NCBI GenBank assembly: GCA_038203635.1
Contig: JBBRDT010000057.1
Coordinates: 1-22,815 of the forward strand
Direction: 5' to 3'
Source of the DNA: DASRIA01 sp038203635
Lineage (GTDB): Bacteria; Actinomycetota; Thermoleophilia; Solirubrobacterales; JBBDJG01
Length of the DNA stretch: 22,815 nucleotides
Shown: one piece after another, positions 7,430 through 15,066 of the stretch
Numbering within the stretch: position 1 is the first letter of the stretch
Layout: each line of letters opens with the position of its first letter
The notes under the pieces: model-generated
What the model saw: the letters and a program-made list of their open reading frames with translations, nothing else
Database searches by the model: none
Told to the model about the DNA's origin: nothing
Translations under genes and position numbers: made by a program

Positions 7430-8392
7430 TCAAGGCGATTCTGCGGCGGGCGAGGCGGAAGGGGCGCACAAGAGCGCCTGCACTGCCGCAACAAGCTCTT
7501 CCGGCTCCCGCTCCAGGCGCCGGTGCGTGACCCGCAGCACGCTGTAGCCGGCGAGCTGCACCGCGGCGTCGCGCTCGCGGTCGCGCTCGAAGGCCGCGCG
7601 CGTGCCGTGGAAGGCATGCCCGTCCAGCTCGACGACCAGCCGGCGGTCCGGCCAGGCCACGTCGGCCTCCCCGCCCGCGATCCAAAGGTTGGTGACCGGA
7701 GCAGGCAGGCCGGCAGCCCGACAGAGGCCGACGAACCGGCGCTCGAGCTCTGACCGGGTGAAAGACGGCTCGCGGTAGTCGAGCAGCACGTTCGTCAGCG
7801 CCCTCCCACCGCGGCGGCCCCGGCTGCGATCGAGCAGGCGGTCGACCTCGTTGAGGTCGAAGATGCCCAGTCGCTCCGCCGCCTCGACCGCTGTCTCCAG
7901 CTCCCACCGGCGCACCACCCCGGCCAGATCAAGGAGCGTGCGCGCCACGCTTGTGACCGGTATGCCCTCGCGCTCGGTCCGGTCCTCGGGATGTGGACGC
8001 CGCGTTCGGTGCACCACGACGCCTGCCGCGCCGCGGCGACTGGTCCCCGGCACCGTCACATCGAGTCGCCGGGAGTTGCGCTGCATGAGTCTCCAAAGCG
8101 ACCCCGCGCAGCGGTGACTGAGCATCGCGCTCGGCCCACACATGAGCACCGCCGCCATCCAGCGACCGTGACCGGACAGCAGCCTGTGCCCGACGCCGTA
8201 CACACCGACGTGGAGCCTGTGCAGGCGGCTGGCGTCGACGCGGTGCTGAATTGCACGGCGCCCCAGACCAAGCGCGACGAGCTGCCGGTGTGCAACGACT
8301 CCGTGCTGACTCTGCGCCAGCTCCGCCACTACCCCATCGACTGGCCGCCCTCGAGCCCCTATGTCGGGCTCGAGAGCTGCCAGTGGGTTCAT
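7430..8392 (-). CDS. AbiEi-like winged-helix / DUF559 endonuclease-fold protein
   Basis: 320 residues. The N-terminal part (AELAQSQHGVVAHRQLVALG, 23-42, then RRAIQHRVDASRLHRLHVGV) matches the winged-helix 'type IV toxin-antitoxin AbiEi antitoxin' domain. The C-terminal part is DUF559, a PD-(D/E)xK/Vsr-like fold: EADVAWPDRRLVVELDGHAF, then FERDRERDAAVQLAGYSVLR. The E/D and ExD residues expected for a nuclease site are present. This architecture is common in Actinobacteria, usually without an AbiEii toxin partner, and none is seen here. The cellular role is unknown; DNA binding or cleavage is inferred from fold. The ATG at 8392 has no ribosome binding site. A GTG at codon 22, where the family similarity begins, is a credible alternative start. 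Confidence 0.85.
   Translation of the reverse strand: MNPLAALEPDIGARGRPVDGVVAELAQSQHGVVAHRQLVALGLGRRAIQHRVDASRLHRLHVGVYGVGHRLLSGHGRWMAAVLMCGPSAMLSHRCAGSLWRLMQRNSRRLDVTVPGTSRRGAAGVVVHRTRRPHPEDRTEREGIPVTSVARTLLDLAGVVRRWELETAVEAAERLGIFDLNEVDRLLDRSRGRRGGRALTNVLLDYREPSFTRSELERRFVGLCRAAGLPAPVTNLWIAGGEADVAWPDRRLVVELDGHAFHGTRAAFERDRERDAAVQLAGYSVLRVTHRRLEREPEELVAAVQALLCAPSASPAAESP
8350..8374. other. 9 bp inverted repeat at the 5' end of the DUF559 gene
   Basis: CTCGAGCCC and GGGCTCGAG are perfectly complementary and separated by 7 nt. The structure covers codons 7 to 15 of the longest frame. If the gene really starts at the codon-22 GTG, the hairpin lies in the leader and could lower translation or end transcription from the upstream cytochrome gene. 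Confidence 0.35.
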
Positions 8393-8426
8393 GGGGGGCG
8401 GATTGCGCGACGCGGCGCGCGCGTCA

Positions 8427-8440
8427 GCACGCGGGCGTGC
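8427..8440 (-). terminator. GC hairpin downstream of the cytochrome gene
   Basis: GCACGC and GCGTGC flank 2 nt, and CG-rich sequence on both sides can lengthen the stem after a bulge. It lies 32 nt after the stop of the di-haem cytochrome gene and before the DUF559 gene. No T-run follows, so it could be a Rho-assisted end or only a pause site. Confidence 0.3.
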
Positions 8441-8471
8441 CGCGCGTGTGACGGAAGGGTGTGGAAACCCG

Positions 8472-11072
8472 CTAGGGCTTCGTGCGGGCGTCGATCGACT
8501 GGAGGAACTTCACTACCAGCGCGCGGTCCCGCTCGTTCGGCAGCTTGTCCGGCTGCCTGCCGTTCGCGGTGCGGTGCTTCGGGTTGCCCACCACGCACGC
8601 GAGGCTCTCGCAGGCCCCGTTGTGGTAGTAGGGCGGCGAGGCGTCGATCCCGAGCAGCGACGGTACGTTGAAGCCGATGCCCCGGCCGTCGCCGTTGTAG
8701 TCCGTGCCGAGCGCGTCCGGCGCAGCCCCTGCGACGCCGGCGGCGTTGAGCGCGGACGTGCCCTTCTCGACCGCACCGACGTTGGCGCCGATCGGGTTGG
8801 GCCCGCCCTTGACGCCGAGGTTGAACGAGCCGATGTCGCGCAGGAACCGGTTCAGGTACTGAGCGCCGACGGGGGCGCCGAAGGTCGCGGGCGGAGTGGT
8901 CTCGGTGAAGAGCTCGAGCGCCGCCGGCGGCGAGGCGAAGTCCTTGGTGCTGATCGTCCACTTGCCGCCGACGTGGCATCCCGAGCACCCGGCCTGGGCG
9001 AACAGCGTGCGGCCCTGGCTGATCTGCTTCGCGGTCAGGCGGTTGCTGAGGCCACGGTTCTTGAACGGCCCCTTCGGGGTGCGCACGGCGAGCTTGACCC
9101 ACTCGCGCAGCGCCGTGAGCGCCGGGACCTGGGTGGTGCTGCCCGCGAGGGTCACCGTGTGCTGCGGCCGGCCCGCGCTCGGCTTCGCGAACGAGTTGAC
9201 GACGCAGGGCGCGAGGTTGATGTCGCCGTTGTCACCGAAGATCAGGCCGTGGTTCGGATCGAACGTGCTCGTCGCCGGCGGCGGGGCGCTGCACGCGAGT
9301 GCCGCCGCGAGCGCGCCGGGGCCCGAGACGTTGCGGATGTTGGCGTCGAAGTCCTCGACCTCGTCGAAGATCGCGGAGTAGTTGAGCACGCGCTGGTCGG
9401 CGGGGTTGTTGGGGTTGAACGTCGCGTTCAGCGGCACCGACTTGCGCGGGCCCGCGTTGAACGTCCAGACGATGCTGTCCGTAAGCCCCTCGAAGTGGCA
9501 GCTCGAGCAGCTCTGCCACCCTTCACTCGAGAGCCGCTCGTTCGTCGAGACGGTGGTACCGGCCGGCCGGTTGAAGTTCCCGCGCGAGGAGAAGAAGATC
9601 TCGGCGCCCACGGTCACCACCTCCTCCGGCGAGCCGGGCGCGGGCAGCGGCGCGGTGCGGATCGTCGTCAGCACGCGATCCTGCGTGAGGTCGATCACCG
9701 AGATGTTGCGCGAGACGAAGTTCGTGACGTACGCCCGCGTGCCCCTGCGATTGATGACGATGCCCTGCGGGAACTTGCCGGCGTTGGCGCCCGCCGTCGC
9801 GGGGTTCGCGGGGTCGTTCAGGTCGATGTAGCGCGTGGTGTCGGCGTCGACCGTGTTCGTGAGCTTGCCGGCGCCGTCGACGTTGGCCTTCACGACCAGA
9901 TCGCTGCCGGACGAGATCACGTAGGCCGAGCCCGCGCCGCTGCGCTTCGTAAAGGCGATGCCCCAGACGTTCGCGAAGAACAGCTTCTTCTTGCCCGCCT
10001 CCGGCTGGCGCGCGCCGAGGTGCAGGTTCGCGAACTTGGCCGCGCTCGCGTCACGCGTGCTGCCGCTGCTCGCACCGTCGAGCACGTTCACGAACGCCTG
10101 CGTGTCCACGTTGAACCGCAGCGGCCCCGAAGGAGACGCGGCGACGTTGGGGAGGTAGGCCTGGTTCCCGCGGATGACGATGCTCTGCATCTGGTTCGGG
10201 AACGCGGCTGTGGGGTCGGGTACGCCGTCGCCGGTCGCGTCGACCGTGAAGCCGGTCACCTGCGGGCCGATGGTCACCTTGGAGCGGGCGCGGTACTTGC
10301 GGATCCGCTTCGAGCGGCTGCTGACGTTGATGCGGCAGACCACACCCTCGCGGCCCTGGTCGGTGCCCTGCTGGCCGCCCGGCCGCGTCCAGGAGAAGAA
10401 GCTCGTGACCAGCAGGCGCTTGTTGTTCTTCGAGACCGCGAGGCCGCGCGGCTGGAAGTGCCGCGACCGGTCCGGGTCGTTGCAGACGCTGCTCTTCAGG
10501 TTGATGTGCCCGATCACCCCGCGCTTGCGGCGCGGCCTGGTCCCGTCGATGACGGTGATCGTGTCCTGACCGCTGTTGGCGACGTACACGCGCCGGCCGT
10601 TCGGAGAGACGACGACGTTCCACGGCTCCGAGCCGGTCACGATCTGCCCCTTCCTCCCGGCGCGCCGATCCGCCCTTGCGCGGAACTTGCGCGTGCTCGC
10701 CCGTGTGATGCGGATCACGGTGACGGACCCCGATGCGGCGTTGGCGACGTATGCGTAACGGTTGTTCGGGTCGAGCGCGACGCTCTCGGGCTCGTCCCCG
10801 ACACCCACCTTCGTGAGGACCTTGTTGGTCTTCGTCGAGATCACCGAGACGGAGTCACCGCCCGGGTTCACGCTCCAGAGGTACTTCCCGTCCGCCGAGA
10901 GCGAGATCGGGCTCGAGGTGGTGCCCCATGGGAACACCCGCGCCTCGGCCGGGCCCGAGAGCACCAGCGCGAGGCCGAGCGACGCCACGAAGCCGACGAA
11001 CTGCCGGCGTGCGGTCCACCTCCGACAAGTCTCAGAACATTCCATGGCGGGAGAAGAGGCGGAGCCTTTCAT
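8472..11072 (-). CDS. Secreted YVTN β-propeller / di-haem cytochrome c protein
   Basis: 866 residues. A signal segment (residues 21-44, ARRQFVGFVASLGLALVLSG then PAEA) precedes YVTN-type propeller repeats, for example PESVALDPNNRYAYVANAAS (95-114), PWNVVVSPNGRRVYVANSGQ (150-169) and PQGIVINRRGTRAYVTN (435-451). The last third has two c-type haem sites, CSSCH (522-526) and CSGCH (696-700), in a layout like di-haem cytochrome c peroxidase/MauG relatives (LFAQAGCSGCHVGGKW). An extracytoplasmic redox role is likely; peroxidase activity is not established. It is the last gene of the ccmF run, 38 bp after the CcmI-like gene. The start is uncertain: neither the ATG at 11072 nor the one at 11045 has a ribosome binding site, and a TTGACA lies just upstream (11091-11086). 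Confidence 0.85.
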   Translation of the reverse strand: MKGSASSPAMECSETCRRWTARRQFVGFVASLGLALVLSGPAEARVFPWGTTSSPISLSADGKYLWSVNPGGDSVSVISTKTNKVLTKVGVGDEPESVALDPNNRYAYVANAASGSVTVIRITRASTRKFRARADRRAGRKGQIVTGSEPWNVVVSPNGRRVYVANSGQDTITVIDGTRPRRKRGVIGHINLKSSVCNDPDRSRHFQPRGLAVSKNNKRLLVTSFFSWTRPGGQQGTDQGREGVVCRINVSSRSKRIRKYRARSKVTIGPQVTGFTVDATGDGVPDPTAAFPNQMQSIVIRGNQAYLPNVAASPSGPLRFNVDTQAFVNVLDGASSGSTRDASAAKFANLHLGARQPEAGKKKLFFANVWGIAFTKRSGAGSAYVISSGSDLVVKANVDGAGKLTNTVDADTTRYIDLNDPANPATAGANAGKFPQGIVINRRGTRAYVTNFVSRNISVIDLTQDRVLTTIRTAPLPAPGSPEEVVTVGAEIFFSSRGNFNRPAGTTVSTNERLSSEGWQSCSSCHFEGLTDSIVWTFNAGPRKSVPLNATFNPNNPADQRVLNYSAIFDEVEDFDANIRNVSGPGALAAALACSAPPPATSTFDPNHGLIFGDNGDINLAPCVVNSFAKPSAGRPQHTVTLAGSTTQVPALTALREWVKLAVRTPKGPFKNRGLSNRLTAKQISQGRTLFAQAGCSGCHVGGKWTISTKDFASPPAALELFTETTPPATFGAPVGAQYLNRFLRDIGSFNLGVKGGPNPIGANVGAVEKGTSALNAAGVAGAAPDALGTDYNGDGRGIGFNVPSLLGIDASPPYYHNGACESLACVVGNPKHRTANGRQPDKLPNERDRALVVKFLQSIDARTKP

Positions 11073-11110
11073 CCAATTGGCGGAGTGTCAAGCCCGAGGT
11101 GGTGAAGAGT

Positions 11111-11404
11111 TCAGCCCGTGTCTCGGGTGGCCTCGGCGCTCTCGAGCTCGTCGATCCTTTCCAAGAGCTGGAGCGCGTCGGCGCGCAGCGCTCCGTCGAG
11201 CTGCTGCCAGTCTTCGCGCGCGAGCTTGCCTGTCCGGTAGTCGAGCTCGGCGTCACGGATCTCGCGGTACTTGGCCTCCTTGGCGGCCTCGAGGTCGGCG
11301 CGCTGGGCGCTCGCCGAGGCCTCCCCCGCGGGGCCGCGGCCCAGACGCAGCGGCGCGGCGATCAAGATCACCGCCGCCACGACCACGACGAGCACGAGCA
11401 GCAC
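11111..11404 (-). CDS. Short CcmI-like cytochrome c biogenesis protein
   Basis: 97 residues, GTG start. One N-terminal membrane helix (MLLVLVVVVAAVILIAAPLR) is followed by a charged coiled-coil: ADLEAAKEAKYREIRDAELD (36-55), then YRTGKLAREDWQQL. The helix-plus-'RELDYxTGKLxxEDW' pattern matches the N-terminal part of CcmI, which presents apocytochrome to the haem lyase. The long TPR-containing C-terminal part of proteobacterial CcmI is absent. It starts 9 nt after the ccmF stop, in the same reading frame (TGA, three codons, GTG), with only a weak ribosome binding site, so translation is probably coupled. No CXXC is present, so it is not CcmH. Confidence 0.75.
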   Translation of the reverse strand: MLLVLVVVVAAVILIAAPLRLGRGPAGEASASAQRADLEAAKEAKYREIRDAELDYRTGKLAREDWQQLDGALRADALQLLERIDELESAEATRDTG

Positions 11405-11413
11405 GTCCAGAGG

Positions 11414-13618
11414 TCAGGCCTTGCCGAGCTCGCGCGCGAGTCGCGCCGCCTCGGGCGCGCGCATGCGGCGGGTCGCGCCGAACGGCGCCGGCCAGATCGC
11501 GATCAGCCCGCCGCCGAGCACGATCAGCGCCCCGGCCCAGATCCACGTCACGAGGGGCGACACCAGGACCCGGAACCGGGCAGGCGGAGCATCCGCCGGG
11601 TAGCGCGCGACGAGGCGGCGCAGCGTCTCGCCGAGCAACGCCGCGCGTTGCGCGGCGGGGAGCTTCGTGGCCGCAGCGAATACGCGGTCGCCACGTTCGA
11701 TCGTGTCGTCCAGCAGACCCGTGTCAGGGGCGACGACCGTCCACAGATCGTGGCCCAGGCCGGCCCGCAACCCGACCTCGCTGGTGGCCTCCCCCTCGAA
11801 GTACCGTGACACCGCACCGAGCCCGGCCGAGTTGGAGGGGAAGTAGGCGCGCTCCGTGTGCAGCTTGAAGGCCTTGCCGTCGCGCCGCACGCGCAGGTCG
11901 GCCCCGAGGTCGATCTTCTCCAGCGAGCCGTTGGAGGCGAGATCGATCCGGCTCGTGGGACGCACGTACTGGATGTCGTAGCCACCGACCTTCGCCCGCT
12001 CACCCGGGGCAAGCCGCACGTCGTCGGCCTTCTGGAACGTGGAGGAGGCCGCCACCCCGACGAGCAGGACGGTCACCCCCACGTGCACGATGTAGCCGCC
12101 GTAGCGGCGCCGGTTGCGGCGCACGAGCGAGACGGCGGCGCGCGGCACGCCCTCGCTGCTCATCGCGCGGCGCGCGCGCACCCCGCGCGCGAACTCCTGC
12201 ACCACGACGGCAATCACGAAGGCGCCGAGGCAGAACATCGCGAGCGCGGCCGCCCGGCGCTCGACCCCGGCGGCGAGCAGCACGACCAGCGTCGCGGCGC
12301 CGATCGCGACCGGCGCCATCAGCTCTCTGCGCAGGTTGGCCGCCGTGGTGCGCCGCCACGCGAGCGCCGGCCCGAGCCCCGAGAGCAGCACCAGCAGCAG
12401 CGCCAGCGGCATCGTGTACTTGCTGAACCAGGGCGGGCCGACCGACGACTGCTCTCCGGTGAACGCTTCCGAGATCAGCGGGAAGAATGTGCCCCACAGG
12501 ATCACGAAGCACAGGCCCACGAGCGCGAGGTTGTTCAGCAGGAAGATCGCCTCGCGCGACAGCAGCGAGTCGAGCCGGTGCTCGGACTGCATGTAGGGCG
12601 CACGTGAGATGACGAGCGCGACGGAGCCCACGACGAGCACGGAGATCAGGACGAGGAACGGGACCCCGAGCGTCGACGCGCCGAACGCGTGGATCGAGTT
12701 GAGCACGCCCGACCGCACCAGGAACGTGCCGAGCAGCGCGAGGATCCCGGTCGCCAGGACGAGCGAGACGTTCCACATCCTCAGCATCCCGCGTTTTTCC
12801 TGGACCATCGCCGAGTGCAGGAAGGCGGTCCCGATCAGCCATGGCATCAGGGACGCGTTCTCGACCGCGTCCCATCCCCAGTACCCGCCCCACCCGAGCT
12901 CCGAGTACGACCACCGCGCACCCAGCACGATCCCGATCCCCAGGCACATCCAGGCCGCCAGTGCGAAGGGCCGAACGGTGCGCAGCCAGTCGGCGCTGAG
13001 GCGGCGGGTGATCAGCGCTCCCACGGCAAACGCGAACGGGATCGTGAACAGCGTGTATCCCGAGTACAGCATCGGCGGGTGGAACATCATGGCCGGGTGG
13101 CGCAGCAGCGGGTTCAGGCCCGCGCCCTCGATCGGTGTGGGCGACAGCCGCCCGAACGGTGTCTCGAGGAAGACGAGCAGCCCGCAGAAGAAGGCCGCGA
13201 TGCCGAGCAGCACGGCCGTCGCATAGGGAGCGATCTCGCGCGCACGCCCGCGCGAGAGGAACAGGACCGCGCTCGACCATCCGCTCAGCAGGAAGACCCA
13301 AAAGAGGAGGGATCCCTCCTGGGACGACCAGATCGCGGTCGCCTGGTAGAAGGCGGGGGTCGTGGTGGACGAGTGCGAGGCAACCAGAGCGAACGAGAAG
13401 TCCGAGCGCAGGAACGCCGACACCAAGATCACGAAGCAGACGGCGAGCACGCCGAACAGCGCGTAAACGGCACGGCGCCCGGACGCGATCCATGCGCGCC
13501 CGGTGCGGCCGCCGAGGCCCACGTTGTTGCGGATGTGCGCTCCGTAGAGCGACGCGAGCGTGCCATAGACGGCGATCGCCAGGGCGACTATCAGCAATAT
13601 GCGTCCAGCGGTCAGCAC
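11414..13618 (-). CDS. ccmF: Cytochrome c haem lyase subunit CcmF
   Basis: 734 residues, GTG start (the only start codon between an in-frame stop and the first helix; no ribosome binding site). Many membrane helices are present. The haem-handling WWD-type motif WGGYWGWDAVENASLMPWL lies at about 243-261, and HPAMMFHPPMLYSGY (174-188) gives the conserved His residues. Other CcmF landmarks are SSQEGSLLFWVFLLSGW (98-114) and GTFLVRSGVL (297-306). The C-terminal part (about 520-734) has a helix, a soluble extracytoplasmic domain (FQKADDVRLAPGERAKVGGY) and a final helix, as usual. CcmF works with CcmE, CcmH and CcmI to attach haem to CXXCH proteins outside the membrane. Only the CcmI-like gene accompanies it here; ccmA, B, C, E and H must be elsewhere if present. 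Confidence 0.95.
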   Translation of the reverse strand: MLTAGRILLIVALAIAVYGTLASLYGAHIRNNVGLGGRTGRAWIASGRRAVYALFGVLAVCFVILVSAFLRSDFSFALVASHSSTTTPAFYQATAIWSSQEGSLLFWVFLLSGWSSAVLFLSRGRAREIAPYATAVLLGIAAFFCGLLVFLETPFGRLSPTPIEGAGLNPLLRHPAMMFHPPMLYSGYTLFTIPFAFAVGALITRRLSADWLRTVRPFALAAWMCLGIGIVLGARWSYSELGWGGYWGWDAVENASLMPWLIGTAFLHSAMVQEKRGMLRMWNVSLVLATGILALLGTFLVRSGVLNSIHAFGASTLGVPFLVLISVLVVGSVALVISRAPYMQSEHRLDSLLSREAIFLLNNLALVGLCFVILWGTFFPLISEAFTGEQSSVGPPWFSKYTMPLALLLVLLSGLGPALAWRRTTAANLRRELMAPVAIGAATLVVLLAAGVERRAAALAMFCLGAFVIAVVVQEFARGVRARRAMSSEGVPRAAVSLVRRNRRRYGGYIVHVGVTVLLVGVAASSTFQKADDVRLAPGERAKVGGYDIQYVRPTSRIDLASNGSLEKIDLGADLRVRRDGKAFKLHTERAYFPSNSAGLGAVSRYFEGEATSEVGLRAGLGHDLWTVVAPDTGLLDDTIERGDRVFAAATKLPAAQRAALLGETLRRLVARYPADAPPARFRVLVSPLVTWIWAGALIVLGGGLIAIWPAPFGATRRMRAPEAARLARELGKA

Positions 13619-13662
13619 GTGCGCGTCAACATTCCGTCGGGGCCGAAGGGCTCCGCGTCAGT

Positions 13663-15051
13663 CTACGCCGCAATCGCGTCGTGCCTCAGAACCGCTGCGG
13701 GCTCGGCGGCCACCACGCGCATCGGCAGCCCGTTGTGCGGGGAGATCGTGGGCGCGTGGCGGATGCGAAGCTCGTGGCCGGGCAGCAGCTCGAGGCGGTG
13801 GCGCGCGAGGATCGCGCGGGCGATGATCGCGACCTCGGCCTGGCCGAAGCGCATCCCGATGCACGTGCGCGAGCCGCCCCCGAACGGCACGTAGGCCCCG
13901 AGCGGCAGCTTGGCCTTGTTCTCCTCGCTGAAGCGCGTGGGCCGGAACCGGTCCGGTTCGGGCCACACGTCCGGGAGATGGTGGCTGGCCCACGAGCAGT
14001 ACTCGACATGTGCACCGCCCGGGACGGTCACCCCCTCGAACTCGAACGACTCGATCGCGCGCCGCGGCCCGATGTAGGCGGGCGGGTACTTGCGCAGTGT
14101 CTCGTCGAGGATCATCTCGACGGTCACGGCGGGATCGTCGAGCACGGCGGCGTTACGCGCGAGCTCGTAGAACATGAACGAGACGGTCGAGGTGGTCGTG
14201 TCGTGTCCCGCGAACAGCAGCGTCATCACCTCGTCGCGCACATGCCTGCGCTCCAGCGAGTTGCCCTCGTCGTCGGCGGCGTCGAGCAGCAGCGAGAGCA
14301 CGTCCATGCCACGCTCGCCGGTGGCGCGCCGCAGGTCGATCTCGCCGTACACGAGTGCGTCGAGGCGCCGGCGCGAGCGCATCAGGCGCCAGAAGGGCGT
14401 GTACGGCCCGCGCGGGATCTGCCACAGGTAGTCCCGGGAATAGAAGGACAGCGCCGACTCGAACTCGGCGGCCGCGTTCAGCCCGCCCGCACGGGCGGTG
14501 TCCGGGTCGATGCCGAACAGCGCCCGCAGCGCGACGCGCAGCGCGACTCGCCGCGTCCAGTCGTACACGTCCACAACCTCGCCGGGCCGCAGCTCCACCA
14601 GCGCCCGGTCGACCTCGTCGCCGATCACCGCGGTGGCCGCCTCGATCTGCTCGCGGTGGAACGCGGGCAGCATCAGCTTGCGATGCGTGCGGTGGAAGGC
14701 GCCGTCGATCGTCAGCAGGCCGTCGCCGAGCAACGGGATCAGATCGCGCAGGTGACCCTGGCGCCACAGGAAGTTCCTGGCGTGCGACACCAGTATGTAG
14801 TGATTCGCCGCGGGTCCCAGCATGAACACGGCGTTGTGGTGGAAGATCCTCAGCGTGAAGACCGGCCCGTACCGCTCGTAGGCCTCGAGCAGCAGACCCA
14901 GCGGATCGTGGTCGAAGCGGCGCGTGCGCGCGAGGCTGAAGCTCGTCTCACCGGGCGGCCAGGGGACCTTCGCCGAGCGGTCGGTGCGGATGTCACCCCA
15001 CAGCACCGCGAACGGGTTCGTCGTCATCGGAGGTGGAGCTTCGGCGGCCAT
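13663..15051 (-). CDS. Cytochrome P450
   Basis: 462 residues, about normal length for a bacterial class P450. The I-helix oxygen-binding motif AGHDTTT is at 281-287, the ExxR motif ETLR at 317-320, the PERF-like DRFRPTRF at 367-374, and the haem-binding loop FGGGSRTCIG at 390-399 with C397 as the haem thiolate. There is no signal peptide or fused reductase, so it should be a soluble monooxygenase needing separate ferredoxin and reductase partners, not seen in this window. The substrate cannot be told from sequence. It starts 15 bp after the carboxyltransferase stop on the same strand, implying cotranscription and perhaps an acyl or lipid-related substrate. The ccmF gene follows 44 bp downstream. 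The start ATG has no strong ribosome binding site. Confidence 0.95.
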   Translation of the reverse strand: MAAEAPPPMTTNPFAVLWGDIRTDRSAKVPWPPGETSFSLARTRRFDHDPLGLLLEAYERYGPVFTLRIFHHNAVFMLGPAANHYILVSHARNFLWRQGHLRDLIPLLGDGLLTIDGAFHRTHRKLMLPAFHREQIEAATAVIGDEVDRALVELRPGEVVDVYDWTRRVALRVALRALFGIDPDTARAGGLNAAAEFESALSFYSRDYLWQIPRGPYTPFWRLMRSRRRLDALVYGEIDLRRATGERGMDVLSLLLDAADDEGNSLERRHVRDEVMTLLFAGHDTTTSTVSFMFYELARNAAVLDDPAVTVEMILDETLRKYPPAYIGPRRAIESFEFEGVTVPGGAHVEYCSWASHHLPDVWPEPDRFRPTRFSEENKAKLPLGAYVPFGGGSRTCIGMRFGQAEVAIIARAILARHRLELLPGHELRIRHAPTISPHNGLPMRVVAAEPAAVLRHDAIAA

Positions 15052-15066
15052 GGCGCGAGGATATCT

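Noticed and set aside
7430..8392. A toxin-antitoxin (AbiE) system.
   Set aside because: Only the AbiEi-like winged helix is present, fused to DUF559. No AbiEii nucleotidyltransferase lies next to it, so a TA call is not supported.
8361..11105. A 914-codon open frame on the plus strand.
   Set aside because: It is exactly antisense to the YVTN/di-haem cytochrome gene, is rich in Arg, Val, Asp and Glu with no domain, and is the usual mirror frame of high-GC coding DNA.
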